Shown one piece after another: positions 50,621 through 62,724 of a stretch of DNA of 64,000 nt (positions are counted from its first letter, which is position 1; each line of letters opens with the position of its first letter). The stretch is from Eulemur rufifrons (lineage: Eukaryota; Chordata; Mammalia; Primates; Lemuridae). The DNA is taken from positions 219,698,843 through 219,762,842 of the forward strand of contig NC_090989.1 in assembly GCF_041146395.1 (NCBI RefSeq), read 5' to 3'. The notes under the pieces are model-generated. The model saw nothing but the letters and a program-made list of their open reading frames with translations, was not told where the DNA came from and made no database searches. The position numbers were made by a program, and so were the translations under genes.

Positions 50621-51968
50621 AATTTCCGCTGGACTTAGAACCATACAACCATGGAAAGGAGCTTAAAAGACCTTCTATTTCCTCCGCCCACGCCTATCTT
50701 CACCCACAATCCTTGACCGTGTGTGACAGATGAAAATAGTGACAGAGACATGCTACCCTAAATGCTAAAGTCAGGTGCTGTCCAGATTTCCTGTCCTTCA
50801 ATACTTTGCTCTGCACTTAAACTGCTTCTCTGCCCCTGTGAGGTATGGAGTCTTGATCCAGTGTGTGCAAGTTATTTTGCACATATTTTTACATATCCCT
50901 CCTGCCACCACAGTTAGGTAGAGGATGGAACATAGTGTCATGTCCCTAGGACCTTATCCGTAGCAAGCTGAGAAAGTTGACAGATCATTCTGTCATTCCT
51001 CCATTTCACTGGCTTCCTAAAAATATTGTTTAATTGTAATTTTGCTGATTTATTAAGACAAATGGCAAAGAGTATGGCTATTTCATGCATTCGTGACCCT
51101 TAGAAACTGAGAAAGACTTATTTTTTACTTACTATTTACCAAATGGTCAGCTTTACTATGTTTGATTCCACAAGGATTGCATATGATTTATCTTTTTTCT
51201 TCAAGAATTTTAACTATATTGGTAAATGTAAGAGAATTTAAAGAAATAAAATGGCTAAATTACTTGAATAAACTTAACCAAACATCTTGCCAATATTTTC
51301 TGTGTTTACATATGTATGCGAACATTTTTACAAAAATTCTGTATCTCCCAGCTTCAAAAGCAACTGAAGGCTCACAAATACACGTATGTATAAATATTCT
51401 CAATCTATTCACTACTATAAAACATGTTTCCCTTAGTCAAATTTCCCTTCAGGTTTATATTTTAGTTCCAAAAATAACTTATTCAGGTAATTTAAAATCT
51501 TAGAGTCTACATCAATAATATTTCAACAAATGAGAATCATTCCTCTCACACTGATGTTTTCTGAGATAAGGCACCTAATTGACTTATTTAGGGGCATATT
51601 CAAATAACTGGAGTGTTCTTATATTTGCACCCTTATCACAATCACCACTTTATGCTTTTCACCTCCTTTCTGGAGATGTTTCACACATGGACTTCATTCA
51701 TACATGCAGCAAACAATCTAAAAGTAAGAAATATTTCAATCACCAGTGTAAAGTGGTTAATACAGATCTCATGAATAGTAGGAGCTTAATAAATTATATT
51801 TCCCTTCTGCCAGCACCTTTCTGCACTTATGGGGGTACAGCCAACATTTAATAATCTATTGGGTCCAGGAAAGATCAGAAGCAGGTTTTATTTAAGGTGG
51901 CAACTGTGAGTTAATTTCGTAGGAGCAAAAACCATTTTTATGAAATATCAATACAAAGTTATTCTTAC

Positions 51969-52043
51969 ATTTCTCGTCCATTTCCAGACATCTTGAAGCC
52001 ACCAAAGGGGGACTGGGAAGATCCCGCGAGATAGCAGTTCACC
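51969..52043 (-). CDS. ALDH1A1: ALDH1A1-like gene B, exon 12 (substrate-tunnel segment, divergent)
   Basis: The 75-nt exon completes Trp453, encodes VNCYLAGSSQSPFGGFKM then SGNGRE, and gives two bases of a Met codon. The PFGGFKMSGNGRE block is invariant in ALDH1A enzymes. The preceding residues are not: 458-464 read Leu-Ala-Gly-Ser-Ser-Gln-Ser, where human ALDH1A1 has Gly-Val-Val-Ser-Ala-Gln-Cys. In the known structures residues 458-460 line the substrate entry tunnel. The frame, length and splice sites (ttcag acceptor at 52044, gtaaga donor at 51968) are intact, so the change comes from substitutions, not an indel. Confidence 0.94.
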
Positions 52044-53590
52044 CTGAATAGAAGTACATTATAGACGATAGTTAACATATGAAATAACTTTTATTTGGCA
52101 ATTTTAGAAATTTAGAAAGCTCAAGAACTCCATTAATTTTAATGTGACATGCTCATTGCAACAAAAAGCAGCACTATAAATTGGACTGTGGAAGCATATG
52201 GATATATGCCATTTTCTTTGGCATATACCCAAATGATATATGTATGTATGTATGTACATGTGTATGGCCTTTTTGGCAGTATATCATGTCCCTGAGAAGC
52301 CATAGTTAGAATTATACAAGTTAGAATTCTAGAATAGCTAATATGTCATAGGAGAAAGGATATGGTTTACTGAAGACAGCAATTTGTTCAGTGGATGTTC
52401 CTTTATTCCTTACTGCCTATATTCAATAAGCTTTGCAGTTCTCTTGAGGTTTGTGTATTTAATAGCTTAGATTTTCTTTTGCAACTGCAATATGTATCAT
52501 ATTACTCAGTTCATTTTTTCTCGAGTAATTGGTTCAATAAATTACTTAAACAGAGGCCTTGGTAGAGGTTGGACTTAATTATCAATCTGTTTATTCCCTG
52601 TCCTATCTCATAAAGTGTTTAAAGATGCTTATAAAAACAAATGTAATTACAAAAATATTAATAGTTGGAGTTCAAGAAATAATTACAATAAAAGATCAAG
52701 ATGGGGCAAATAAGAATGCAGTTCTGCAGGCCATGAATAATTTGTTTGGCATTAAATTACCTGGTGGCCAAAGTTAACAGCAAAATCTTATTACCTACAT
52801 GATTCTCACTATACACAAAAGAAAAAAATATTTTTTAAAGTAGAAAACAATGTTATTTTTTAATAATTTTCCCTCCCTTTATGCTACTATGATAGGGGGA
52901 CAAACATTGTGAGTTTCAGAAAAATTGTATTATATTTGGAAGATTTTAATCATTATTCTGATCCTGAAATAACATTCAAATGTTTTCTCAGTTACAACAC
53001 ATACTATCTCAATTCTCAGCATTTTACATTTTCACTGGACCACAGAGTTATTATCCATGTCTCCCATCCTGGAGTAATAGTTCTTTTAATAAATTTACAC
53101 TTTTAAAAGGCAGCTTGTCTTAGCTTTGTTTAATACTCATTTAAATTGTAAAATCACACACCTACTTTGAAAATGTGGGTAAAATCCCAGCAACTCTGAA
53201 ACTCAATCATTGTTCTAAAAACACTAAGAAGCTATTAGATGGTAAAATGCCACAATATTATTATGCTCTAGGATACATAGCAATAAAAATATCTTCCCCT
53301 CTGTCTTAATTGTGCAGATATTCCTGACTGGGAATTCCTAAGACACCCAGTGAAATGTTAGAACAAGTTTCTGTATCAATTAGACATGTAACATTCTGTT
53401 TCTCCAAAATCAAAAACCTCAAATTTATCTTTGTCTTTTGTTTGTTGGGTTTATTTTGTTTTTTAAAGCACCAACTGCTTTTCTAGCAAGCCATGTATTT
53501 CCAAATGAAAAATCCAAGTCTCAAAGGGTTTAAGGTAACCTGTTAATGTGCTTAACATTGAAAATGCTGCATTGCTTAGGGTTGACTTAC
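52044..53590 (-). other. Gene B intron 11
   Basis: A 1.5-kb AT-rich intron with a short (TATG)n tract at 52238-52258 and no recognised element. Confidence 0.88.
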
Positions 53591-53748
53591 CACACTGTCC
53601 CAGCCTGCAGAGCAGAGGACACGGTCATGGCTTTATCAAGGTCTTTGGTAAAGATTCCTGCTGCTAAGCCATAGTGAGTATTGTTTGCTCTCTTGATCAC
53701 GTCATCTAAAGATTTAAACTTCATGATTTGCTGCACTGGTCCAAATAT
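53591..53748 (-). CDS. ALDH1A1: ALDH1A1-like gene B, exon 11 (158 nt)
   Basis: The exon encodes 52 residues from [20 protein letters not shown] to SSALQAGTV and two bases of the following Trp codon. The conserved IFGPV motif and the [16 protein letters not shown] segment identify the ALDH1A catalytic domain. The acceptor is gtatag at 53749 and the donor gtaagt at 53590. The length equals human exon 11. Changes such as His for Phe in NNTFYG and Leu for Ile in KDID are close to those in other mammalian ALDH1A1 proteins. The exon is missing from simple ORF scans because it has no internal upstream Met. Confidence 0.95.
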
Positions 53749-55913
53749 CTATACCACAAGAAATGGATTAAATAAATCAAAATGATAGGTTAAAACTAAA
53801 TATTTCACATGATACTGTAATTTCTTTTTTACAAACTATCCTAAATTGATTAAGATTTTGCTTCTATTCTCAAACCTATGTGTAAGAATCCAAATAGGTA
53901 GCTGCAGAAATGGTAGGTGAGACTAGGTAATGGTCATGTGTTAAGTTCTCTTTGGAACAAAATAGGGCATAAATAATTAAGGCAATGTTCATTTTCTAGA
54001 TGTCGGAATAAAGCTTCCAAGAACTTATAATTGTGCATCAAATCATTAACTTCAGAATTTCTTTTTCATTTAGGGCCATTTAAAATTCTCTCCCTAGTTT
54101 TCCTCATCTTCCAAGTTACTACATGTAACAGTGAGCTCCAGAAAGCAATGCTTGCTCTTCTGGAGAAATGAATAGGCAATAATTGATAATAGTAATTGTC
54201 TTTTAAATACCAGTATATCATTGGTTGAAATATTAACTATTTTACTGTACTTAGATATTTTCATAATTCCTCAAGGTAGGTAAAACAACATGAATTTTTG
54301 TTCAGATTCTATTTTGTAGCCAAATCTTATGCACCTTACATATACTAAACAGAATGGTTCATTACTGCAAGAGCTTAAATCCTGAAACACCCTGTACCAA
54401 TCAAAGCTTGAGTTCATTGACAATGTCTGTAGTTGCAGAAAACAACTAAAAATCACAATTTGCTTATTTTAGCCTAAAGTACTCTCACTTTTGCTAGACC
54501 TCTAGGTAGTGCAGCCCAAACAAGTTATTCTGTATCTCAGCCCCAGGTAGGAGAAAGATAACTGGATTTTCTCTTAAAAATTAAGCTCCTACATTTTATT
54601 TCAATAAGACATTTATTAAAATGAAATAAAAGAAGGCGTTTCCTCTGAGTGTTACCAGAATATTCTGGGAAACGTGAATGAGAAGTGGTAAAAATCAGAA
54701 ATGACAAATGGTTTTCTGGTTTTTATCCACTGCTTTAAGTGTTAGAGGGTTAGGGGGTATGAGTCAATAGAGGCTGAGTGCACATCCTAAGGTCATAAAT
54801 CTAATCAGGAGATTGTAACCCAGGAACCAGACATACAGCTGCTGCTGCACTAAATGTGTTCATATTTTACATAATTTTAATTGAACTTAGCCCATGGCTC
54901 CAGGCTTCAACTTTGAAGTAGCAAGCTAGCTGTTCTACTATGAATAATCTGTGAACATAATGAATGTTTCTTTGACTGAAGATCTTTTCCCTAATCCTTT
55001 CTATCTGGTATCAATCAAGATATACAAGAACAACAGTACCAATCTTTCTAACTAATGTAGTATATCTTAGTTAAATATTTGGTGAGCATATATATACATG
55101 TATATATGTATGTATATATAACTTACATATTTTATATATATACATAAACTAACCAAATATTTAAATACAATATACAAAATTAGGAAGACTAACAGCTGAA
55201 AAACACAGAGCCAAGAGCACATGGATGATGGGGAGTGATACCGGGATGAATGCAGTTTTCAAATATATCAATGGCTATTATGTAGAAAAAGTTCATAGGG
55301 CAAATATGGAACCAGCAGGTAGAACATAAGTACTTATTTTTGTATGTGTGTTAAGAACACTTAGAATCTACTCTCTTAGCGATTGTGAAGTATGTAACAG
55401 GTTATTAATTATAGTCACCATCCTTACAATAGATCTCTTGCATTTATTCCTTCTAACTGAACTTTGGTACACTTGACCAACATCTCCCATCCTCACACCC
55501 AACTCCCCAAGTCCCTGGTGACCACCATTCCACTCTCAGCTTCTGTGAATTTTACTGTTCTAGATCCCACGTATAAGTGAGAAAAATGCTGTATTTGTCT
55601 TTCTGTGCCTGGCACATGTCTCTTAGCACAGTGTCCTCCAGGTTCATTTATGTTGCCACAAATGACGGGATTTTTTCCCTTTACTTTAAAGCTGTGAAGG
55701 AAGCACCTAGAAATTGCTCAGCATCCTGATCTGTTTGGCTGAAAAGTTTTGGCTGGCCCAATGGATTCCTTACTACTTTTAGTCTTGATCACAAATAAAC
55801 CTTTATGAGAAATAAAGAGTAACGTTTATTTTGAAAGATGTTCAAAGAGGTGAGAATCTATACACACATGGAGACAAAGCAAGGCAACAAAAGGACAGAA
55901 TGAAACCATTTAC
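53749..55913 (-). other. Gene B intron 10
   Basis: A 2.2-kb intron holding a TA-rich tract at 55087-55145 and an L1 3' fragment at 55345-55690. The remainder is unremarkable. Confidence 0.88.
55345..55690 (-). mobile_element. L1 3'-end fragment (old)
   Basis: Antisense L1 text: CATCCTTACAATAGATCTCT, AAGTCCCTGGTGACCACCAT, ACGTATAAGTGAGAAAAATG. It is the same L1 section as 15300-15600, independently inserted. Confidence 0.85.
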
Positions 55914-56078
55914 CTCCTCTTTGGCGATGCGCATATCATCTCTAACATTAGAGAAAACTGTGGGTTGGACAAAGTAGCCTTTGTTCCCCCAGGGGCCTCC
56001 GCCACATTCCAGTTTGGCCCCTTCTTTCTTCCCACTCTCAATGAGATCAAGTATTTTATCATGTTGTTCCTTGTCAAT
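55914..56078 (-). CDS. ALDH1A1: ALDH1A1-like gene B, exon 10 (55 codons)
   Basis: The 165-nt exon, phase 0 at both ends, encodes [20 protein letters not shown] through [13 protein letters not shown]. It contains the family [18 protein letters not shown] segment and ends in the Glu399-Glu400 pair; Glu400 contacts the nicotinamide ribose of NAD in this family. The acceptor is caaacag at 56079 and the donor gtaaat at 55913. Arg and Asp replace Thr and Glu in the human NVTDEM segment. The open frame reads through the donor into VNGFILS, which is not coding. Confidence 0.95.
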
Positions 56079-57661
56079 CTGTTTGAAAAATATCACATGA
56101 AAAGGCAAAAAAAAAAAAAAAAAAAAAAGAAAAGACACTGTAAAGACAATACCATTTCTGGGCCTGTTAATGAGAGTTTCAAAATGCTAAGATATTGTTA
56201 TTAAGTCAAACATTGAATCAAAACAGCTAACAGAGGCTCAGATTCATTCTTTGGGTAGATTTTCTTCTCATGACTTTTTAGAGAAGAACCCTTAAAGATG
56301 GATAATTGTATTTAGTATTTCTTTCACAGTTATATGAGAAAAATATGTCAATATTGCAAACCTCTCACACAGTTGTCATTTATTAACTGCAGAAGAAATG
56401 CCTGTTAACAATCTAATACATTTACATAGAAACTGAAATATTAATATTGAAATATTAATATTCCCAACTGAAATATTAATAAAAGGAGTGAATGGAAACA
56501 AAGAGAACTTTGATGCTGGGTTTAAGTAGATACGGCAGTTGGAAAGCACATGCTTTTAGATTTGTCTCAGAAGACTCCTGTGCCTATGTTTGGATCTCCC
56601 CATTCCTGAACCATCCCCTCTGGGCTGGTCCAGGGCCTTGAATATCCCATTCTGAGTATAGTTCAGGCTTCCTCCCGGATCAGGTCACATTGGGACAGTC
56701 AATAGGTTTGATTCCAATTTCTGGCTTCTCCTGATTGTGACCATCGCGCTTCATTAAATGGGCCACATCTAAATATATGACAAACATTGCAAAACTTAAA
56801 TGGTCTTTTAAATATATTTTTATAAGAAAAAAATGAGTCCAGAGTTCTGGTTGTGAATACCAGAAACACATTCTTCTTCTCCATGCACTGGCATTGGTTA
56901 CATATTGTTTCAATTCCTGCTTTGGGAGGTTGAGTGATCGGGTAACTCTCGGTCTCCAAATCATTGGTAAAACTGCCTGTCTCAGGTGTGGAGGGGGTTC
57001 AGGACTAAAGGCAAAAGAGGAGATCCAGTAGTTAAGGTGGGGGTAGTATCTCTTTCCAGTTTAACTTGTCTCTTCTCATTACTTAAAAAGTCTTCTTTAT
57101 CCTCTTCTTTGACTCTGCAAATCTTCCAGGCCTCAGCTCTCATATTTAACTATTCATAGATTGAGTGCTATTTGAAACCAGAAACTATCTTCCAAAATTT
57201 GGCACAATATTTGATATAATGTTGTTCAATGCTCTTTAGTGCACCTTATTTGATAGAATATTTCAAAAACAAAACCTTCCTTCATTTCTCAGATGAAGGA
57301 AGTTGTAGTGTGGGTTTAAGAAGAAGAGATATTTAAATTGAATACAATCAGACTAAGTGGGTAGTGTTAGAGAGACTCTGCTTGGTTAAGATATTCTAGT
57401 GTTTCAGTAAACACTCAAGGATCCATGTCCTATTCCAAGATATTAATCTGACTATGCCCTCCACGTGATTTTTTGGTTTTTATTTCAAGATATGTTTCCC
57501 AAGTCATAATGTTTCCCTGTCTGTGAGCAGAGTGGATACCCGGTGACAATCCAATCCCTGCATATGTACTAGAAAAAGAGGCTGAAGGGATTTGTTTGTC
57601 GGGAAACTTAGCTGGTCACTAAGTTCTAAAACTACAAGACCTCATATCTCAGTGCCTTGCT

Positions 57662-57795
57662 ACTGATGGGGTCCTACAGCCAGCAGCTCTGCATCACTTG
57701 GTAGCAAAATGTGCTTCTCGGACCCCACCCCAGACCTGCTGAATCCTTGGGGGATTCAGATACACAGGAAAGATTGAGGAACACTGTGCTGTACC
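57662..57795. mobile_element. MER20-like hAT DNA transposon
   Basis: CAGCTCTGCATCACTTGGTAG, CCCCACCCCAGACCTGCTG and AGGAACACTGTGCTG resemble the MER20 hAT element. Confidence 0.7.
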
Positions 57796-58254
57796 TTGGG
57801 GCAAGTGACAGAAAATTTCAGCTATACTTAGGGACACACGCAGTTTGGTTTGGGTAACTTTCATTGAGCATAAATGTAAACTTCTTCAGGAGGTGTCAGA
57901 TTGACCTTATGTGAACTTAGCCTTCTTTCTGGACCTCAGGCACTGCTCCATGCTAGGAGTAGCCGGGGCTCTCTGCTGTGTGAGGAAATGATTGGTATCA
58001 ATGATATTGTTCTAACAGTCTCAGAGCACACATTTTCATGTGTTTGAATGTGCAAATTCTTTTATTCCTTAGGCTTGATGAGTTGAAGAAAAAGACAAAT
58101 TGAGAAAAGACACTGACACATAACTGAAATTATTTAGAAACCACAGATCAACAAGAGCAATGAGAGTGAAAAAGTCATTGATCTTAATGATTATCAGCAT
58201 ACTATGAAAATAGAAACATGTAATTTTTACTTAACAGAAACTTGAGCATATGAA

Positions 58255-58445
58255 CTCAACTCTCTGATGGAAGAATTATATGGATTATCTCATTTCCCTG
58301 CAGAATGATCCCACAAGCTTGGTCCTGCTATCCCTATTTTACAGATGAGAAAATAGAGTCTCAGAAAAGTTAGATTTTAAATTCAGCCTGTAACTCAAAC
58401 GCCCACCTTTCCACACTCTAACCAGATGCTACTCTGCTGACAATG
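58255..58445. repeat. MIR SINE
   Basis: GGATTATCTCATTTCCCTGC, CCCTATTTTACAGATGAGAA and GTCTCAGAAAAGTTAGA are canonical MIR phrases. Confidence 0.9.
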
Positions 58446-59659
58446 TTAACACAGTTTACGTGGATATCATCACTTCTTTTTCAAATTAAAATACTGATTT
58501 TTCCAAGTTTTTAAGGAAATGCACATTTTTGTCTATGAAGTCAAATAGGAAAATCACTTTACAAATGCTGAAAAATATATATCTATGAACACACATATAA
58601 TACAAATATATAAAATATACATATATGTATATATATTGCATGTTCTACTTCCAAATATTTTGTTTGTAATCTTCAAAATTAAAAAAAAAAAAAAAAAACT
58701 CTTACTTTTTTTTTTCCAAAACAAACCTGTATGGTGATTATTTTACCTGTAATTGTTTTGTTTTTACATTTCATGATAAAGATTCTATAGTTATATTTAA
58801 AAAAGCCTCAGTTCACTCAGCCACCAGTGGATGAGACAACAGACTGAAGCTCAGTGAATGAGTGTACCTTTTCCGTAAGCTCTTGCTCATAACAACAGAT
58901 GAATGTTTTTAAGTGTTATGAAGCTTGGGGGCTTTTCAGTCTTGTTTCTCAAAGTTCCAACATACCTACTTATCCTACTTAGTGCAACCTGTGATAAAAA
59001 ATCTATTGATTTATAGTGATTAAAGTCTTACATTAATCAGAACACTGGATTATTTACTTTAGAATCCTATGAAGAATAATTTTTAACAGTCTAATAGAAC
59101 TCCTTTCTCTTAAAAACAATGAGGTATTCCAGCCCAATTTTTGAGACTCTGGTAGAAGTGTGTAGAACCCTAATGGAGAAAAGTCTTGCCTCACTAATGT
59201 TCAGTATTAAATATCTTAGATATTCTCTTCTCTCTTCTTTTCAAATTTATCCATCCATCATCTATCAGCTACTTTTGAATCAAATGGCAAAGGGCTTTAC
59301 TTTTAAACAGATAGATACATAGATTTTAAAGGGAGAAATAATCACAAGAGAAAACTTAGAATCCTATTCTTTTATGAAATGGGTGACCAAGTCATATTGA
59401 GTTAAATGTATTTCTTGGCATCCATTTGAACAGTTATCATTATCAAATATGATAAAAATTGGAAACTACTTTTATGTACTAATTAAGCTCAAAAACAAAT
59501 GCCAAAAATAATGGGATCCATATAAAACAAATTACTTCATTTCTTGATGAAGATATTTCAGGGCTTTTAGGTTTTAATATTTGGCATTGTCTAAGTCCTA
59601 AGATTCTTCTATTTGGATGTCTTGGGATGGTAAGAAAAGTCCAAGATACTCTTCTAACT

Positions 59660-59790
59660 TACTTAGAATGTCCACTCCATGAGGTCAGGGATCATGTCCT
59701 CCTTGTTCCTTTTGGCATTGCCAGGTACCTATCTCAGGGCTTGGCTGACAGCAGTGTTCACTAAATTTTAGTTCATTGAATTTATTTTTG
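59660..59790. repeat. L2 LINE 3' end
   Basis: ATGTCCACTCCATGAGGTCAG, GTACCTATCTCAGGGCTTGG and ACTAAATTTTAGTTCATTGAA fit L2 3' text. Confidence 0.8.
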
Positions 59791-59899
59791 GTTTAGAATA
59801 AGTCAAGAATAGTGTTTGGTTTCAAATCAATAGCATGGAACAGTATATAAGTTTAGCATGAAAGAATAAAGCCTCCAAAGCTTAATGTCTACACTCTAG

Positions 59900-60132
59900 A
59901 GCAAGATTTCTCAGCAGCAGACCCATTGTCATTTGGGCCAGATAATTTTGTTTGGGGGCTCTCTTGTATAATGTAAGATGTTTAGCAGCATTTCTGGCCT
60001 CTACTCATTAGATGCCAGTAGAATTACTCTTCCTCACTGAAGTTGTGATAACTTGAAATGTCTCCAGACATTGACAGTTATCCCCTGGGGGAGGCAAGCA
60101 GAATTGCTCCTAGTTGAGAATCACTGCTTTAG
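59900..60132 (-). mobile_element. MER5A-type hAT DNA transposon
   Basis: The plus strand reads GATTTCTCAGCAGCAGACCC, CTCATTAGATGCCAGTAGAA, TCTCCAGACATTGACAGTTA and TAGTTGAGAATCACTGC, the reverse of MER5A. Confidence 0.9.
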
Positions 60133-60816
60133 AGAAAGATCTTAAAGGGCAGGAGGAAATTCAGAACCAATGGTGTAGGAGCTTGAATAACAAACAATGA
60201 ACAGAGAACTGTCCAACGAAGAGGGAAAGGTGACCTTTGCTAACAGAGACACTTTTATTGATAATGGTTCAAAGAAAACTAGAAGCCCTAGGGGAATAAT
60301 TGAGCTTTTACAACTGCAATGAGAAGTTTGCCACAAACTTGGAAACTCAGGACCTTTTAGAACATTCATGCTATCATTAGAGGGTCAGAGTTACTGAACT
60401 CGGCAGAGGATTTAGGGGTGTGCATCTCTATGGGATGGCAGCTGAGATAGAGGATTGATTCAGAGGAAGAAATGATAGGAAAGTAGAACTTTGAAGTGGA
60501 CAGAGAATGGTAGACAGGAATCAAGCAGTGTGCAGATTGAGGAAAGCAAGAGCTTTAGAGTGTTTGTTAACTTTCCTCATGTCTTTAATTTCCAGCATGG
60601 TTCTTGTACTGTTCCAGTGAGGAAAACGGGCAACAAAAAACCAGAATGATTTCTTTATCCCTGGGAATTAATTTTTTTTTTTTAAATCACCAACTGGCAC
60701 AGTATTTTTACCTAGAAAGACACGTAGATGGAAAATAACCTTAATAAAATCTACACCTGAAGAAGATACTTTATTCTTCTTCCCTGAAAATGCTATCCCT
60801 TCTATTGTGTACTCAC

Positions 60817-61001
60817 CTGAGGGCCTTGATTTACTCCTCCAGTCAGAGGATTTCCAAGAACGTACTTCTTAGCCCGCTCTACACTCCTCCGAACAAACTC
60901 ATCATAAATTGGTTCTTCCACAAAAAGCCGGGATGCGGCTACACAACACTGGCCCTGGTGGTAGAATACCCCGTGGTGTGCGTATTCCACAGCACTGTTC
61001 A
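60817..61001 (-). CDS. ALDH1A1: ALDH1A1-like gene B, exon 9 (catalytic Cys303)
   Basis: The 185-nt exon completes a Leu codon and encodes 61 residues from [15 protein letters not shown] to [13 protein letters not shown]. The nucleophile motif GQCCVAASR places the catalytic Cys at residue 303, next to Cys302, as in ALDH1A1. The acceptor is cttgcag at 61002 and the donor gtgag at 60816. Differences from remembered human sequence include Asn285, Ser286, Tyr290, Pro313, Gly338 and Asn341. Gly338 replaces the Pro of the LTPG turn that I recall in both human and mouse. The open frame continues beyond the exon on both sides only by chance. Confidence 0.95.
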
Positions 61002-62621
61002 CTGCAAGGAAGACATTCACATTGAAGAAGAGATATTTTCTAAAGATTATATATTATGTATATATTTCTTAGAGGCAATATGGTGATAATGAAAAGTTAT
61101 GAGTTGTATAGTCAGACATGGGCTTAATACAATGTACCTCTTAACAGCCTGGTGACAAATTAACCTTTCTGATCCTTTATTTACTGTGGAAATAATAGCA
61201 AAAAAAATAGCAGAATCTGAAAAAAATAGTGGCTACTATTATAACTTTAATATAGATATTATCAAGAATGTGGATTTTATCATAGATTAAATCTCATTTC
61301 AAATGATTTTTGTAAATATCTCCATTTTTAAATAGATGACTATGAATATTTCTTTCAGGCTTCATGTTTTAACCAGATAACAAAGAAATCTGAAATGTCT
61401 ATTGCATTAAATAATCTCAAAAGGTCTTAAATACTCTGCTCAAAAGGAAAAGTGATCTTTGTGGGGAAAAAAAACAAAATAAACAAAAATAACTAAAGAA
61501 AACAACAGCAAAAAACCACTAATACTGAGAATCACTCATCCACATAGAATGACCTCATTCTAGCAAAGACTTTTTCAAAATCTATATAAAGTGTATCATA
61601 TTATTTCATATATTATGCCTATAAATTCTTATTTATTTTAGATAGTAGAATGTACCTTAAAAGGAAGACATAGGTTGCTTCATTAATAGATCCTAAAGAA
61701 GAATAAAGTTTTCTTTGCATTTTAATTTTCTACATGCTGAAGATTCAACTCAACATTATAGCAACTGGGTGTTGTTTTTATTCATTTTGTAAAGTAATCA
61801 CACTTGCTTAAGTTGTAGTGGTTTACAGAAAACCTTAGAAAAATTGGGAATCTTGTCATGTTTATAGAATGTTTAATACGGTAGTATGCTCCAAAAAACA
61901 TCAATTAAGATCACAATAGCAACATAGGCCAATTCCATGCAGCCTTTGTGTTTATGGCCTCAAATAATAATGGAGCTGTGAAAGAAAGAGTTCAACATCT
62001 ACTTCTGCTAATTAACTAATATTTATGAAGTAATTTTGGGATTCTACTTGGTAATATAATCAGAATGAACCCAGAATATTATAGAGTAGAGTCTCATCAT
62101 AATTGTAGATTTTGTATTTAAACTCAACTATATTTGCTAGGGGAAAAAAAATAATTTATTTAAATAGTAGGTGTGATCTTCTTCTGGACATTTCATTTAA
62201 TGAGCTTATGACACAGAGAGAAGGGAGATGGCAAATGGAAAACTGCTGTCTCCCCATTTGGTCTCAGTCTAACATGTCTCCAGGTTATCTCATTACGCTT
62301 AATATGACATTAATAATTAAAGGTATGGAATTTTATCCATACCATTGTTCCTAAATGCCAAATGTTTATGTTAACCAGAATTTATGTGAGGAAATTGAAA
62401 TCTATTCCAAACTAGAAAAAAATTGTGTTTGTATTAAACTTATCTATGTTTTATAAGTTTAGGACAATTTAAGAGATGTTCAAGAGTAATTCTGGACTCT
62501 GATTAATTCCCTACGCTTTGAAGTTAGAAACAAACCCTTTTGTAAAATTTAAGTTCATTGAATGGCATGATCAGACACCACAAAGGACTCAGGGTGAAGA
62601 GTTAAAGCGGCTCATACTCAC
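61002..62621 (-). other. Gene B intron 8
   Basis: A 1.6-kb AT-rich intron with an A-rich stretch near 61465-61515. I see no recognisable element. Confidence 0.88.
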
Positions 62622-62724
62622 AGTCCGCATCAGCAAACACAATGCAAGGGCTCTTCCCGCCAAGCTCCAGGGTCACCCTCTTCAGATTGCTTTTCCCCGC
62701 AGCCTCTTTGATCAGTTTGCCAAC
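62622..62724 (-). CDS. ALDH1A1: ALDH1A1-like gene B, exon 8 (catalytic Glu269)
   Basis: The exon encodes 34 residues, [17 protein letters not shown] through CIVFADAD, plus one base of the next codon. It carries the Pfam aldehyde-dehydrogenase glutamate signature LELGGKSP, whose Glu falls exactly at residue 269 when the C-terminus is set to 501. This Glu activates water for thioester hydrolysis. The acceptor is tttcag at 62725 and the donor gtgagt at 62621. The 103-nt length equals human exon 8. The one difference recalled from human is Phe for Leu in CIVFADAD. Confidence 0.94.

Larger units (their letters stand above)
47798..51968 (-). other. Gene B intron 12
   Basis: A 4.2-kb intron. It contains two Alu elements (48034-48279 and 48711-49031), a MIR (50090-50290) and L2-like text (50290-50600). 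The 50.7-51.9 kb part shows nothing nameable. Confidence 0.85.
56079..60816 (-). other. Gene B intron 9
   Basis: A 4.7-kb intron. It holds an A-rich run (56108-56128), a MER20-like element, a MIR, an L2 end and a MER5A element listed separately, plus a TA-rich tract at 58567-58640 and a poly-A at 58680-58699. Confidence 0.88.

Noticed and set aside
55842..56138. 98-codon ORF taken whole as a protein
   Set aside because: Only 55914-56078 is exon. The first residues translate a poly-T tract and the last residues translate past a gtaaat donor.
60790..61086. 98-codon plus-strand ORF
   Set aside because: Shadow of gene B exon 9 on the opposite strand.
47725..62724. Gene B as a processed or unprocessed pseudogene
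   Set aside because: Introns exclude a processed copy. All six exons are open with canonical splice sites and catalytic residues. The unseen exons 1-7 could still hold a defect.
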